Assembly (NCBI RefSeq): GCF_020524885.1
Contig: NZ_JAIVKJ010000004.1
Span: 1 to 64,000 of the forward strand
DNA from: Microbulbifer elongatus
GTDB taxonomy: Bacteria; Pseudomonadota; Gammaproteobacteria; Pseudomonadales; Cellvibrionaceae
DNA: 64,000 nucleotides
Direction: 5' to 3'
The notes under the pieces are model-generated. The model was given only the letters and a program-made list of their open reading frames with translations. It made no database searches and had not been told where the DNA came from. Shown in pieces: positions 26,708 through 36,511 of the stretch. A program made the position numbers and the translations under genes. Position 1 is the stretch's first letter; the number at the start of each line of letters is the position of its first letter.

Positions 26708-27403
26708 ATGCGCAAAGGGTCTATCCCCGAAAACCTCAATTCCGTCACTGAGCGGATCGTCACAGCCTGTCGTAGTTGTGACCGGCAGGCCGACTCCGTC
26801 ACCCTGTTGGCGGTTTCCAAAACTCGCCCGGCGGCGGACCTGCGGGTGGCCTATGATGCCGGCCAGCGCCACTTTGGCGAGAATTACCTGCAGGAGGCGC
26901 TGGAAAAGCAGGCGGAACTGAAGGACTGCGACATCATCTGGCACTTCATCGGCCCCCTGCAATCCAACAAGACCCGCGATGTAGCGGAGCACTTTCACTG
27001 GATGCATTCCCTGGAGCGCTTAAAAATTGCACGGCGTCTGTCTGAGCAGCGTCCCGCTGACCTGCCGCCGCTGAATGTGTGCCTGCAGGTGAACATCGAC
27101 AACGAGGACAGCAAGTCTGGTGTCAGCCCGGAAAAACTGCCGGCGCTCGCAGCGGCAGTGGCGGCGCTGCCGAATTTGAGGCTGAGAGGGCTGATGGCGA
27201 TTCCGGCACCTCGCGGGGAAACTGAGGATCAGCGCACACCTTTTATACAGCTTTCCCGATTGCTGGACGAGCTGAAGTCACAGCTGCCGGATCAGCCGCT
27301 GGATACGCTTTCTATGGGCATGTCCGGGGATATGGAGGCGGCCATCTTCAGTGGCTCGACCATTGTGCGAATAGGCACGGATATCTTCGGTGCCCGCAAA
27401 TAG
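26708..27403 (+). CDS. yggS: PLP homeostasis protein (YggS/PLPBP)
   Basis: This 231-aa single-domain TIM-barrel protein binds pyridoxal phosphate at Lys38 (LLAVSKTRP). Other motifs: FGENYLQEALEK, WHFIGPLQSNK, and SMGMSGDMEAAI (phosphate binding). It has no catalytic role of its own and balances PLP and amino/keto acid pools. The order yggS-proC-yggT is conserved across gammaproteobacteria. Confidence 0.95.
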   Translation: MRKGSIPENLNSVTERIVTACRSCDRQADSVTLLAVSKTRPAADLRVAYDAGQRHFGENYLQEALEKQAELKDCDIIWHFIGPLQSNKTRDVAEHFHWMHSLERLKIARRLSEQRPADLPPLNVCLQVNIDNEDSKSGVSPEKLPALAAAVAALPNLRLRGLMAIPAPRGETEDQRTPFIQLSRLLDELKSQLPDQPLDTLSMGMSGDMEAAIFSGSTIVRIGTDIFGARK

Positions 27404-27473
27404 AACTACAGCAAAGCTACTGCGCGGGCTCCTGATGACAGCCGGCAGTGCTATCAAACTGTTAGGAGATTAA

Positions 27474-28301
27474 ATGTCTGATCAAAAAATGGTCTTTATC
27501 GGCGGCGCCGGCAATATGGCGGGCGCAGTGATTGGCGGAATGGTGGCCAGTGGCTACCCGGCCGAAAACATTGTCGCCACCGGCCGCGATGAGCAGAAGC
27601 TGAAGGCTTTTTGCCGCCGCACCGGGGTGCATGGCAGTACCGATAATCTGGCAGCGATAAAAGACGCGGATGTGATCGTGCTGTCAGTCAAGCCGCAGGT
27701 AATGAAGGAATTGTGCGAGACGATTGCCGAGGATGTAAGCGCTCGCAAACCCCTGGTGATCACTTTGGCGGCTGGTATTCCGCTAACCGCATACCAGCGC
27801 TGGCTGGGTGCCGGGGTGCCGATCGTGCGCGCCATGCCGAATACCCCGGCGCTGGTGGGCACCGGGGTTACCGGCCTGTACGCGGGCGAAGGTGTAACCG
27901 ATGAGCACAAATCCGTCGCGACCCAGATGGCCGATGCGGTGGGTATCGCCCTTTGGGTGGAGCAGGAATCGGGCATCGACCAGGTGATCGCGGTATCCGG
28001 CTCCGGTCCGGCCTACTACTTTCAGTTTATGGAATCCATGATCGATGCGGCGGAGAAGGCCGGAATGGATCGCGCGGATGCCGAGCGACTTACCTTGCAA
28101 ACCGCACTGGGCGCGGCGAAACTTGCGGTGGCCGCGGACGTGGATGTGGCGCAACTGAAACGCAATGTCATGTCCCCCAACGGCACCACCGAGCGGGCGG
28201 TCAAGCGCTTTCAGGAGGGCGGCCTGCCACAACTGGTAGAGCAGGCGATGAGTGACTGCGCCGCGCGCGCGGCCGAAATGGCAAAAGAACTCGACAAATA
28301 A
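27474..28301 (+). CDS. proC: pyrroline-5-carboxylate reductase
   Basis: This 275-aa NADPH-dependent enzyme is the last step of proline biosynthesis. The Rossmann start is FIGGAGNMAGAVIGGMV. RAMPNTPALVGTGVTGLYAG and VSGSGPAYYFQFMESMIDAA are diagnostic. The TTAGGAG ribosome site lies 6 nt before the ATG. It is the second gene of the yggS-proC-yggT cluster. Confidence 0.96.
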   Translation: MSDQKMVFIGGAGNMAGAVIGGMVASGYPAENIVATGRDEQKLKAFCRRTGVHGSTDNLAAIKDADVIVLSVKPQVMKELCETIAEDVSARKPLVITLAAGIPLTAYQRWLGAGVPIVRAMPNTPALVGTGVTGLYAGEGVTDEHKSVATQMADAVGIALWVEQESGIDQVIAVSGSGPAYYFQFMESMIDAAEKAGMDRADAERLTLQTALGAAKLAVAADVDVAQLKRNVMSPNGTTERAVKRFQEGGLPQLVEQAMSDCAARAAEMAKELDK

Positions 28302-28324
28302 TCGATTGGGAAAAAGGACTTCTG

Positions 28325-28930
28325 ATGGTCAACACCTTCAGTAACATCGGCGTTTTCATTCTCGCCACTATCGGCATTCTGTTTCTGTTCGCGGTACTGC
28401 TGCGGTTTATGCTGCAGGTGGGGCGGGCGGATTTCTACAATCCTATTTCCCAGGGCATCGTCAAGGTAACCAACCCCTTCCTGCGCCCACTACGCAAAAT
28501 CGTACCGGGCCTGTTTGGCATTGATATGGCATCACTTGTGCTCGCCATGCTGGTGGGATGGGTAATGATCATGGGGGCCGGCTTTCTCGCCGGTGCCGGG
28601 ATGCTGAACCCCCTGAGCGCACTGCTGTGGGCGCTGCTCGGTGTACTGATGACACTGATTGCTATTCTGTTCGTGGGTATGCTGGTTTCAATCGTGGTCA
28701 GCTGGGTTGCACCGCAGAGCACCCATCCGGCGCTGATGCTGTTGCGTCAGGTGCTGGAGCCCGTTTATGCGCCGGTGCGCAAGATTATCCCGCCACTGGG
28801 AGTGATCGATATCAGCCCGATCTTTGTATTTATTCTGCTCACGGTCGCCGACAAGCTGCTGGTGGGCTTTGCGCAAAGCGCGCAAATGCCACAGCTCGTA
28901 TACAACCTGTTCTGGCATATCCCCTTTTAA
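28325..28930 (+). CDS. yggT: YggT family membrane protein
   Basis: This 201-aa inner-membrane protein has two YGGT repeats, each with two transmembrane helices and a pattern F..PL.P.....IPP. Repeat 1 contains NPFLRPLRKIVPGLFGID; repeat 2 contains LEPVYAPVRKIIPPLGVIDI. The family is linked to osmotic adaptation and cell division, without a defined mechanism. A hairpin (CGGGAG...CTCCCG, 28938-28964) follows its stop. Confidence 0.93.
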   Translation: MVNTFSNIGVFILATIGILFLFAVLLRFMLQVGRADFYNPISQGIVKVTNPFLRPLRKIVPGLFGIDMASLVLAMLVGWVMIMGAGFLAGAGMLNPLSALLWALLGVLMTLIAILFVGMLVSIVVSWVAPQSTHPALMLLRQVLEPVYAPVRKIIPPLGVIDISPIFVFILLTVADKLLVGFAQSAQMPQLVYNLFWHIPF

Positions 28931-28937
28931 TGCTGTT

Positions 28938-28964
28938 CCGGGAGTCGCGCTCGCCGGCTCCCGA
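28938..28964 (+). terminator. hairpin after yggT
   Basis: A CGGGAG / CTCCCG stem with an interrupted GC extension and no long T run. Probable end of the yggS-proC-yggT unit or an attenuating hairpin before the dynamin-like gene. Confidence 0.5.
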
Positions 28965-29118
28965 ACTGACTTAACTGTCAGTCACCCTCCGTCGTACCCC
29001 CATTCCTCTACACAGTTCGCGAAAGTCCGCCAACAGGCTTTCACTTGCCGGCTGCATGCAGGAAAATGGCACGAAAATCCGTAAATACCCTTAGCAGTAA
29101 CAATAAGAACACCTAAAC

Positions 29119-31095
29119 ATGGAAGATGTGACCTTGCGCCAGCATATTGCCGACTACGACCGTTGGAAAAAGGGGCTCGATGGCCAGCTAAATTATTTCA
29201 ATGACTGGTTGGAGGAGCATTTCCCCAACTCCGCCGGTGCTCGCCAGGTCGTGCAACAGGCGCGCCAGCTGCTGGTGGAAGACCAGTTCACCGTAGCACT
29301 GGTAGGCGAGTTTTCCCGCGGCAAGACCGAGCTGATCAATGCGCTGTTGTCGCACACCTATGGCAAGCGCCTGCTGCCCTCGCGCCCGGGCCGCACCACC
29401 ATGTGCCCCACAGAAATATTCAGTGACGGCAGCGCACAGGCTTCCGTGCGCCTGCTGCCGATCGAGACTCTCGCCACCAACACCAGTCTGGAAAGCTTCC
29501 GTCGCATTCCGCAGAAGTGGGTCAATTTTGATTTCGATCCAGACGATGCCGACGCTACCCGCAAGGCTTTGATGAGGGTTGCTGCCAGCAAGGCGGTGAC
29601 GCCAGAAGAGGCTGCGCGCTACGGTTTCGATCGCCGCCACCTCGATGGCAATGGCAACCTGGTACAGATCCCGGCATGGCGCTACGCGCTGATCTCCCTG
29701 CCACACCCGCTGCTCGCCCAGGGACTGCGCATTATCGATACCCCGGGGCTCAACGCACTCGGCAATGAGCCCGAGCTGACGCTGTCTACGCTCCCCAGCG
29801 CCCAGGCCGTTGCATTCCTGCTGTCCGCCGACGCCGGTGTCAGCGGCACCGACCTGAATATGTGGGAAACCCACCTGGTACCACTGAAGGAACATCGCGG
29901 TACCGCGGTGATGGCGCTGCTGAACAAGATCGACGTGCTGTGGGATGACCCGGACGAAGATGCCGAGCAGATGCTGCGCAAGATGCGCGCTGAGGTGAGC
30001 AAGCTGCTGGATCTGCCGCAGGAAAATGTGGTGGGCGTCTCTGCGAAAAAGGCGCTGCTGGCCCGCGCCGAGCGCGATCCGATTCTGCTGAAGCAGAGCT
30101 GCTTCGGCGACTTCGAAAGGCTGCTGGTACAGCGCCTGATGGAGCACCGCGACAAAGTCGCCAACCACCGCTCCCTGCATCAGGCATTGACCCTGATGGC
30201 CGACACCCGCGATCTGCTCAAGCGTCGCCTCAACAGCGGTCGCGCAACCCTGGAGCACCTCAAGCGTCACGGTGCCACCAGCCCGGAGCAGATCGAAGAG
30301 CTGAAACAGCTGCATGCCACCGCCAAGGAGCAGCACAAGTTCTGCCATCAGGAACTGCTCACCCTGAAATCCAGCCAGCGTATGCTCGCCCGTCAGCGCG
30401 CCTCCCTGCTGGCCCCGGTTTCCAGCCAGCAGCTGCAACAGTTGATCGATGAAACCCGCAGCGCACTGAACGAACGCTGGTCACCCCTCGGCCTGGCGCG
30501 CGCCATCGACGGGTTTATGGGCGGTGTCGAGCATCAGCTATCCAACCTTGAGCGCGAAGTGGACCAGGCCAATCGTCTTGTCGATGCCATCTACGACCGC
30601 TCCACCCTGAACAACATCATTTCTGCAGAGCAACACCTGGATATCGCCGGATTCCGCGCTGCGCTGCGCGGCCTGCACCGCCAGGCAGCACAGTTGCGCC
30701 GCTCGCCCCAGCTCCTGCTCGCCCGCCGCAACCGCCTTACCGAGCGCTTTGTGGCGACGCTCGCGAATGAAGTAGGGCGCATGTACAGCCAGATGATATC
30801 CACGGTTGATGGTTGGCTGGATGGCGTACTGGAGCCGCTGAAACAACATGTGCAGTACCAGAAGCACCTGCTCAACCGCCACCTGATCAAGCTCACCGAG
30901 CTGAAGCAGAAAACCCAGAGCAAGCGCACCGACCTGCGCGCGCTGGAGGAAGAGCTGGTGCGCAATCACAGTGCACTGGGTGGACTGGAAGACCTGCTCA
31001 AGCAGACCCAGGGCGCCCCGCAGCCGCTTGCTCCTGCACCGGTGGCCGAGGTCGCTAATAACGTAACCCCGCTAAAGGCGCCGGCTACTCCCTGA
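29119..31095 (+). CDS. dynamin-family GTPase
   Basis: This 658-aa bacterial dynamin-like protein has a G domain with P loop GEFSRGKT (63-70), switch-type Thr in [12 protein letters not shown]3 DTPG (207-210) and G4 NKID (269-272). A long helical/coiled-coil stalk follows (residues about 350-630). I see no transmembrane helix or amphipathic paddle as clear as in cyanobacterial BDLP, so membrane contact is not proven. The tail is Ala/Pro-rich. It sits between yggT and metX, an otherwise conserved housekeeping cluster. Roles for relatives include membrane remodelling, stress repair and chromosome partition; here the role is unknown. Confidence 0.85.
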   Translation: MEDVTLRQHIADYDRWKKGLDGQLNYFNDWLEEHFPNSAGARQVVQQARQLLVEDQFTVALVGEFSRGKTELINALLSHTYGKRLLPSRPGRTTMCPTEIFSDGSAQASVRLLPIETLATNTSLESFRRIPQKWVNFDFDPDDADATRKALMRVAASKAVTPEEAARYGFDRRHLDGNGNLVQIPAWRYALISLPHPLLAQGLRIIDTPGLNALGNEPELTLSTLPSAQAVAFLLSADAGVSGTDLNMWETHLVPLKEHRGTAVMALLNKIDVLWDDPDEDAEQMLRKMRAEVSKLLDLPQENVVGVSAKKALLARAERDPILLKQSCFGDFERLLVQRLMEHRDKVANHRSLHQALTLMADTRDLLKRRLNSGRATLEHLKRHGATSPEQIEELKQLHATAKEQHKFCHQELLTLKSSQRMLARQRASLLAPVSSQQLQQLIDETRSALNERWSPLGLARAIDGFMGGVEHQLSNLEREVDQANRLVDAIYDRSTLNNIISAEQHLDIAGFRAALRGLHRQAAQLRRSPQLLLARRNRLTERFVATLANEVGRMYSQMISTVDGWLDGVLEPLKQHVQYQKHLLNRHLIKLTELKQKTQSKRTDLRALEEELVRNHSALGGLEDLLKQTQGAPQPLAPAPVAEVANNVTPLKAPATP

Positions 31096-31115
31096 TTCTT
31101 CCAGTGGCTGTGAAA

Positions 31116-31144
31116 GGGGGCCGGGACGGTGTACTCCCGCCCCC
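31116..31144 (+). terminator. GC-rich hairpin upstream of metX
   Basis: A GGGGG / CCCCC outer stem and GGGA / TCCC inner stem around an 8-nt loop, 20 nt after the dynamin stop. No T run follows at once (ACCTTT). It could end the dynamin mRNA or sit in the metX leader. It does not match a SAM riboswitch I know. Confidence 0.4.
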
Positions 31145-31180
31145 ACCTTTCGTAAACTTGGCGCCCCGCCCAGCAACGAC

Positions 31181-32416
31181 ATGCGAAAGATTTTGACCAC
31201 GGAAGCGCAACCTCCTCAAAAAGGAAAGCCGACAGGGCTGCCCGCCAATTCTGTCGGCATCGTCGAGCCGCAAAGCCACACCTTTCCCGGCCCATTCAAG
31301 CTGGCCTGTGGCCGGGTACTGGATGAATACACACTGGTGTATGAAACCTACGGCACCCTGAACGCCGACAAAAGCAATGGCGTACTCATCTGTCACGCGC
31401 TTTCCGGGCATCATCACGCCGCCGGCTATCACAGCGAAAACGACAAGCGCCCGGGTTGGTGGGATCACTACATCGGTCCCGGCAAACCCATCGATACCGA
31501 CAAGTTTTTTGTGGTGGCGCTGAATAATCTCGGTGGCTGCCACGGTTCTACCGGACCCACCTCGATCAACCCCGAGACCGGCAAGCCCTGGGGTCCGGAT
31601 TTTCCGCCGCTGCGCGCGCGGGACTGGGTGCACAGTCAGGCGCAGTTGGCGGATCACCTCGGTATTCAGCAGTGGGCTGCAGTGGTCGGCGGCAGCCTCG
31701 GCGGTATGCAGGCAATGCGCTGGGCGCTGGAATATCCAGAGCGGCTGCGCCACTGCGTGGTCATTGCCTCAGCAATGAAACTGTCCGCACAAAATATCGC
31801 GTTCAACGAAACTGCGCGCCAGGCCATCACATCCGACCCGGATTTTCGCGATGGCCGCTATCTGGAACAGGAAACCCTGCCTCGCCACGGCCTGGCAGTG
31901 GCGCGGATGATCGGGCATATCACCTATCTTTCCGATGATGGCCTGGGCAAAAAATTTGGCCGCGAACTGCGCTCGGGTACGTTTGAGCAAGGTGTGGAAG
32001 AACTGGTGGAATTCCAGGTGCAGAGTTACCTGCGCTATCAGGGCGATACCTTTTCCAGCAGCTTTGATCCGAATACCTACATCCTGATGACCCGCGCACT
32101 GGATTATTTTGATCTGGCACGCGAGTACGAGGACGATCCGGTAAAGGCGTTTTCCAATGCCCGCTGCAAATTCTTCCTGGTGTCGTTTACCTCCGACTGG
32201 CGCTTTGCGCCGGAGCGCTCGCGGGAAATTGCCGACGCGCTGATGCACGCAAATATTCCTGTGAGTTACGCCGAAGTGGAATCGCCCATGGGGCACGATG
32301 CGTTCCTGTTACCGAATGCACGTTACGAAAACCTGTTTGCGGCCTACATGAACAACGTTGCCCGTGAAGAGAACGGTGTACAGAGCGCTGGGAAGAAAAG
32401 TGAGGTGCCGGCATGA
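31181..32416 (+). CDS. metX: homoserine O-acyltransferase MetX
   Basis: This 411-aa alpha/beta-hydrolase activates homoserine for methionine synthesis. The nucleophile Ser172 is in [20 protein letters not shown], and the catalytic His in [27 protein letters not shown] forms the oxyanion region. In Pseudomonas-type MetX paired with MetW, the acyl donor is succinyl-CoA; acetyl-CoA is the alternative, and the sequence alone does not settle it. The gene overlaps metW (ATGA). The N-terminal 20 residues are poorly conserved, so a later start is possible. Confidence 0.93.
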   Translation: MRKILTTEAQPPQKGKPTGLPANSVGIVEPQSHTFPGPFKLACGRVLDEYTLVYETYGTLNADKSNGVLICHALSGHHHAAGYHSENDKRPGWWDHYIGPGKPIDTDKFFVVALNNLGGCHGSTGPTSINPETGKPWGPDFPPLRARDWVHSQAQLADHLGIQQWAAVVGGSLGGMQAMRWALEYPERLRHCVVIASAMKLSAQNIAFNETARQAITSDPDFRDGRYLEQETLPRHGLAVARMIGHITYLSDDGLGKKFGRELRSGTFEQGVEELVEFQVQSYLRYQGDTFSSSFDPNTYILMTRALDYFDLAREYEDDPVKAFSNARCKFFLVSFTSDWRFAPERSREIADALMHANIPVSYAEVESPMGHDAFLLPNARYENLFAAYMNNVAREENGVQSAGKKSEVPA

Positions 32417-33006
32417 TGCGTAAAGACCTCGACATCATCCATAACTGGATTGCGCCTTCAACGAGGGTGCTTGATCTTGGTTGTGGTGATGGCGCGTTAC
32501 TGGAGCGACTGGGAAAAGAAAAACAGGTCGGTGGCTACGGCCTGGAAATTGATCCGGAAGAGATCCAGAAGTGTGTCGAGCGCGGGGTGAACGTGGTCGA
32601 GCAAAACCTCGACAACGGCCTGAAGAACTTCGCTGACCAGAGTTTCGATACCGTAGTGATGACCCAGGCGTTGCAGACCCTGCGCTTCCCGCACCTGGTG
32701 GTAGAAGAAATGCTGCGAGTGGGGCGCGAGTGCATTATTACCTTTCCCAACTTTGGTCAGTGGAAGGCGCGCTGGCACCTGGCAGTTTCGGGTCGCATGC
32801 CGGTTTCCGACTTATTGCCGTACGAATGGTACGACACGCCCAATATTCACTTTTGTACTTTCAAAGACTTTGAGGTGCTTTGCCGTGAACACAGCTGGAA
32901 AATCCTGCACCGGCAAGTAGTCTCTGAGTCCCCGGTTTCCGGGGTTTTGAAGGATTTTTTGCCGAATCTTTTCGGAGAAACGGCGATTTACCATCTAACT
33001 CGCTAA
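32413..33006 (+). CDS. metW: MetW, methyltransferase-fold partner of MetX
   Basis: This 197-aa class I SAM-fold protein has the binding motif [15 protein letters not shown] and the family-specific [20 protein letters not shown] and [13 protein letters not shown]. MetW is required for full activity of MetX in species that have the pair. It overlaps metX by 4 nt. Confidence 0.95.
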   Translation: MMRKDLDIIHNWIAPSTRVLDLGCGDGALLERLGKEKQVGGYGLEIDPEEIQKCVERGVNVVEQNLDNGLKNFADQSFDTVVMTQALQTLRFPHLVVEEMLRVGRECIITFPNFGQWKARWHLAVSGRMPVSDLLPYEWYDTPNIHFCTFKDFEVLCREHSWKILHRQVVSESPVSGVLKDFLPNLFGETAIYHLTR

Positions 33007-33080
33007 TATAAGGGTAGATGGTTGTTGAACGCGCCGCCTCTCAGGGAGGGGGCCGGTTTCAGAACTTTAAGGAGAACGCT

Positions 33081-33530
33081 GTGAAACGTCTGTTTGCTGC
33101 ATTTATCTCAATTGCGCTGTTGTTCTGGGCAGCGGCGACTGCGGCCCAAGGGGCAAAGATCATTGAGAATCACCAGACTTTTGGCGACTACCGGGTAACC
33201 TACTCGGTGTTCAACAGTGATTTTATCTCTCCGGAAATCGCACGCCAGTACAACCTGGTACGTGCAGGGGACCGTGCCTTCGTCAATATCTCCGTGAGTA
33301 AGGCGGGAGATACCATGGGTACGAGTGCCGGTGTATCCGGCAATGCCACCAACCTGATCCAGCAGTCGCGCAACCTCGATTTTCAGGAGATTCGCGACAA
33401 CAAGGCGGTTTACTACCTGGCACCGTTCCGGTTCGAGAATGAAGAAAACCTGACGTTCAATATCGACCTGGTTCTGCCGGACGGCAGCACCCAGCAGCTC
33501 ACCTTCCGTCGGCAGCTGCACAAGAACTGA
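33081..33530 (+). CDS. DUF4426 periplasmic protein
   Basis: This 149-aa secreted protein of unknown function starts at GTG 33081, with AAGGAGAA 6 nt upstream. The signal peptide is residues 1-22 (FISIALLFWAAATAAQ). The mature part is beta-rich (DYRVTYSVFNSDFISPEIAR) and matches the DUF4426 family, which is found between metW and rdgB in Pseudomonas-like genomes. An intrinsic terminator follows. Confidence 0.87.
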   Translation: MKRLFAAFISIALLFWAAATAAQGAKIIENHQTFGDYRVTYSVFNSDFISPEIARQYNLVRAGDRAFVNISVSKAGDTMGTSAGVSGNATNLIQQSRNLDFQEIRDNKAVYYLAPFRFENEENLTFNIDLVLPDGSTQQLTFRRQLHKN

Positions 33531-33552
33531 TTAGCCATCTTCGCAATGCGTT

Positions 33553-33586
33553 ACAGCGGGCCGCGTGAGCCCGCTGTTTTTGTTTT
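33553..33586 (+). terminator. intrinsic terminator after the DUF4426 gene
   Basis: Stem ACAGCGGGC / GCCCGCTGT with a 7-nt loop, followed by TTTTGTTTT. Ends the metX-metW-DUF4426 unit. Confidence 0.93.
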
Positions 33587-33636
33587 GGACGCAGAACATT
33601 CCCGCTTCTTTCTTGTGACTTTATTGGATTCAGGTC

Positions 33637-34281
33637 ATGGACAAAATCGTTCTTGCCAGCGGTAATGCCGGCAAACTCAAGGAATTTTCCCAACTGTTTT
33701 CCGGCTGGCAAATCGCCGTGTTGCCGCAATCGGATTTCCTCGAGCAGGAGGCCGATGAAACCGGCCTCAGTTTTATCGAGAATGCCCTGATAAAAGCGCG
33801 TCACGCCAGCCGCGCCAGCGGCCTGCCTGCGCTTGCGGACGATTCCGGCCTTGCGGTGGATGCGCTCGGTGGTGCTCCCGGTATCTACTCGGCCCGTTAT
33901 GCGGGCGCTGGTGCCAGTGACGAGGACAACAATCGCAAGTTGCTCGAGGCACTCGAGGATGTGCCCGCGAAAGAGCGCAGCGCTGCCTTCCACTGTGCGC
34001 TCGCCTTTGTACGCAGCGCAGATGACCCGGTGCCTCTGGTTTGTACCGCACACTGGTCCGGGCAAATTCTCACCCGGCCAGCCGGCGACCAGGGGTTTGG
34101 CTACGACCCCTTGTTTTATGTGCCCTCGGAAAAGCTCACCTCGGCCCAGCTGCCGCGAGAGGTGAAAAACCGCCTCAGCCACCGCGCGCAGGCGGTGAAA
34201 AAGTTTGAACAGCTGTGGCACGAGGAAATGGTGCTACCAGAGAAGCAGCGCCATGCGGATAGCGGCAAGAAGGTGATTTGA
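33637..34281 (+). CDS. rdgB: dITP/XTP pyrophosphatase RdgB
   Basis: This 214-aa house-cleaning enzyme hydrolyses dITP, dXTP and ITP to keep them out of DNA. The start [15 protein letters not shown], the middle [20 protein letters not shown] and YSARYAG, and the late GFGYDPLF are family signatures. It is followed after 4 bp by hemW, a conserved pair. An extra C-terminal tail of about 15 residues is longer than in E. coli. Confidence 0.96.
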   Translation: MDKIVLASGNAGKLKEFSQLFSGWQIAVLPQSDFLEQEADETGLSFIENALIKARHASRASGLPALADDSGLAVDALGGAPGIYSARYAGAGASDEDNNRKLLEALEDVPAKERSAAFHCALAFVRSADDPVPLVCTAHWSGQILTRPAGDQGFGYDPLFYVPSEKLTSAQLPREVKNRLSHRAQAVKKFEQLWHEEMVLPEKQRHADSGKKVI

Positions 34282-34285
34282 GCCG

Positions 34286-35512
34286 ATGCCTTTGAACACC
34301 GATACCCTCCCTCTGCGACTGCCCCCACTAAGCCTCTACGTGCACATTCCCTGGTGTGTGCGCAAATGCCCCTACTGCGATTTTAATTCGCATGTTGTCT
34401 CGCATATCAGTGCACAGAGCGCGACCGCTGAGAGCCAGTTACCCGAGGCAGAGTATGTCGACCAGCTTGAGCGGGACCTGCGCAGCCAGCTTGGCTGGGT
34501 ACAGGAGCGCAAGCTGGGCTCAATCTTCTTTGGCGGCGGCACGCCAAGCCTTTTTTCGCCACTGGCAATTGAGCGGATCCTGAATCTGGCGGAATCCCTG
34601 GTGGGCTTTGAGCCGGATATCGAAATCACGCTGGAGGCCAATCCGGGCACCTTCGAGCAGGCGAAGTTTGCCGGCTACCACAGCGCCGGGGTCAATCGCC
34701 TGTCGATTGGTGTGCAGAGCTTCGATCCGCTGCAGCTCCAGAACCTGGGGCGCATTCACTCCGGTCCGGAGGCCGAGACAGCCGCGACCCAGGCGCGCGC
34801 GGCGGGATTCGACAATATCAATATCGACCTGATGCACGGCCTGCCGGGGCAGGGCGAAGCCGATGCGTTGCAGGATCTTAAGCGCGCCGTGGAGCTGGGT
34901 GCCGAGCATATTTCCTGGTACCAGCTCACCATTGAACCGAACACGGCGTTCTACTCCGCACCGCCGGTGACGCCCGGGTCCGAGCAGATTGCGGCTATTC
35001 AGCGCGCTGGCCGCGCCTATCTGGCGGGTGAGGTCTATGGCCGCTACGAGGTTTCGGCCTACGCCCGCGCCGGGCTGGCCTCCCGTCACAACCTCAATTA
35101 CTGGTCGTTCGCGGATTACATTGGCATCGGCGCCGGTGCCCACGGCAAATTTACCCTGCCGGAAAGCGACCGCATCATCCGCACCCAGCGCACACGCACG
35201 CCCAAAGACTACCTTGCGCTGGGTTGTGCGCTGGGGGAAGGCGGCGTGGAGTTCCCGCTGCCCAAAGTAAACGATGTGGCTGCGGCTGAGCGCCCGCTGG
35301 AGTTCCTGATGAACACCCTGCGGCTGGAAGCCGGGGTGCCCGCGGCGAGTTTCACCGCCTACACCGGGCTTCCGCTATCGGTCCTCGAGCGCGAATGGCC
35401 GCGGCTGCAGGCAATGGAGCTGGTGGAGCCCCTGGGTCCAAATATCGCTACCACAGCCTTTGGCTATGACTATGTAGACGAGATTCTGCAGCGGTTTCTT
35501 GGGGCAGGCTGA
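34286..35512 (+). CDS. hemW: radical SAM heme chaperone HemW
   Basis: This 408-aa radical SAM protein was formerly annotated as an oxygen-independent coproporphyrinogen oxidase. The cluster motif CxxxCxxC is Cys24, Cys28 and Cys31 in [15 protein letters not shown]. HemW lacks the N-terminal region of true HemN and carries a C-terminal HemN domain. The family inserts heme into target proteins. It is coupled to rdgB. Confidence 0.93.
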   Translation: MPLNTDTLPLRLPPLSLYVHIPWCVRKCPYCDFNSHVVSHISAQSATAESQLPEAEYVDQLERDLRSQLGWVQERKLGSIFFGGGTPSLFSPLAIERILNLAESLVGFEPDIEITLEANPGTFEQAKFAGYHSAGVNRLSIGVQSFDPLQLQNLGRIHSGPEAETAATQARAAGFDNINIDLMHGLPGQGEADALQDLKRAVELGAEHISWYQLTIEPNTAFYSAPPVTPGSEQIAAIQRAGRAYLAGEVYGRYEVSAYARAGLASRHNLNYWSFADYIGIGAGAHGKFTLPESDRIIRTQRTRTPKDYLALGCALGEGGVEFPLPKVNDVAAAERPLEFLMNTLRLEAGVPAASFTAYTGLPLSVLEREWPRLQAMELVEPLGPNIATTAFGYDYVDEILQRFLGAG

Positions 35513-35729
35513 GCAGATTGGGCCTGACGGCCAAATCCACCCCTTGAAAAGCGCCCCCGGGCCCTCATATACGCCCAAATGCCAACGGTTGCCTGTAAAG
35601 GTCAACGGTGGCGAGACCATTTGCCTTGCGGGGCCTGCGGGCGGTACTTATTATGTTTGCCGGCGCAGCCGCTTCATGTGTGCCCGCGCAGCCGCTAGGC
35701 CCAAAGAAACAGAACCACAGGAAAGCACT

Positions 35730-36056
35730 ATGAGCGCGAACATCGTCAACGTCACCGACGCAGAATTTGAAGGCGAAGTACTGAAGGCCGACGGCCCGGT
35801 ACTGGTGGACTTCTGGGCCCAATGGTGCGGCCCGTGCAAGATGATCGCCCCGGTCCTGGAAGATCTGGCCGGCCACTACGGCGAGAAGCTGAAAATCGTC
35901 AAAGTGGACGTGGATGCCAACAAGGAGGCCGCGGCCAAATACAACGTGCGCGGTATCCCGACCCTGCTGCTGTTCAAGGGCGGCAACGTGGAAGGCACCA
36001 AGGTAGGCGCTCTGTCCCGCGCCCAGCTGACCGAGTTTATCGACAGCCAGATCTAA
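35730..36056 (+). CDS. trxA: thioredoxin 1
   Basis: This 108-aa thioredoxin has the active site WCGPC (residues 32-36) and cis-Pro motif GIPTLLLF. It reduces protein disulfides in the cytosol. The in-frame extension upstream has no similarity, and the ATG at 35730 follows CAGGAAAG. It precedes rho, the arrangement seen in Pseudomonas and E. coli. Confidence 0.96.
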   Translation: MSANIVNVTDAEFEGEVLKADGPVLVDFWAQWCGPCKMIAPVLEDLAGHYGEKLKIVKVDVDANKEAAAKYNVRGIPTLLLFKGGNVEGTKVGALSRAQLTEFIDSQI

Positions 36057-36067
36057 TCTGGCTCCCG

Positions 36068-36100
36068 CGGGGCGCCCCCTATCAACCGGGGGGCGCCCCG
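36068..36100 (+). terminator. strong GC hairpin after trxA
   Basis: Stem CGGGGCGCCCC / GGGGCGCCCCG, 12 nt past the trxA stop. The T tract is weak (TGTCGTTT). It would separate trxA from the rho promoter downstream. Confidence 0.7.
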
Positions 36101-36151
36101 TGTCGTTTCCGGCAACTGCAATGGTGGCTTAATCTGCCCAAAAAATAGGCC

Positions 36152-36179
36152 TTGCAGGATGCCGAAGTGCCGTTATACT
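36152..36179 (+). promoter_or_regulatory. sigma-70 promoter of rho
   Basis: TTGCAG (36152-36157) and TATACT (36174-36179) with 16 bp between. A start near 36186 gives rho a leader of about 325 nt. Confidence 0.65.
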
Positions 36180-36185
36180 GCCTAG

Positions 36186-36511
36186 TAATCAAAGTAACTG
36201 TTCAGTCCAGACCTGAGCCAAGTCGCCAACCCCGCTGTCGTCACAGCCTCTCCGGCGCAAACTCCTCAAGTTGAACGATTTCCCCTCTGGCACTTTTTGC
36301 CAAGCCTAGTGTGCCAATGTGAGCGGTTATCTGTGTTCAAGTTGTATTCAAGCGTGTGTTTTTGCTTGTGATTTAGTGAGTAGCGTGCGGTCAGCTTATC
36401 CGGCGACCAGTCGATACGGGCATTATCAACATCGAACTTTCAAATCCCCCCGCAAAAAATTCCGGTGCGTCCGCGCCAAATGACAGAAGAAACCTAAATA
36501 AAGCAATTGGT
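36186..36511 (+). promoter_or_regulatory. long rho leader with C-rich, G-poor segment (candidate rut site)
   Basis: No gene lies between trxA and rho. The leader from about 36200 to 36300 is clearly richer in C than G (for example CGCCAACCCCGCTGTCGTCA), the bias Rho prefers for loading. Rho of E. coli represses its own gene by termination in the leader; this stretch could do the same. No leader peptide is clear. Confidence 0.45.

Noticed and set aside
31096..31180. SAM or SAH riboswitch before metX
   Set aside because: Only 85 bp with a single GC hairpin; none of the conserved riboswitch core sequences I know is present.
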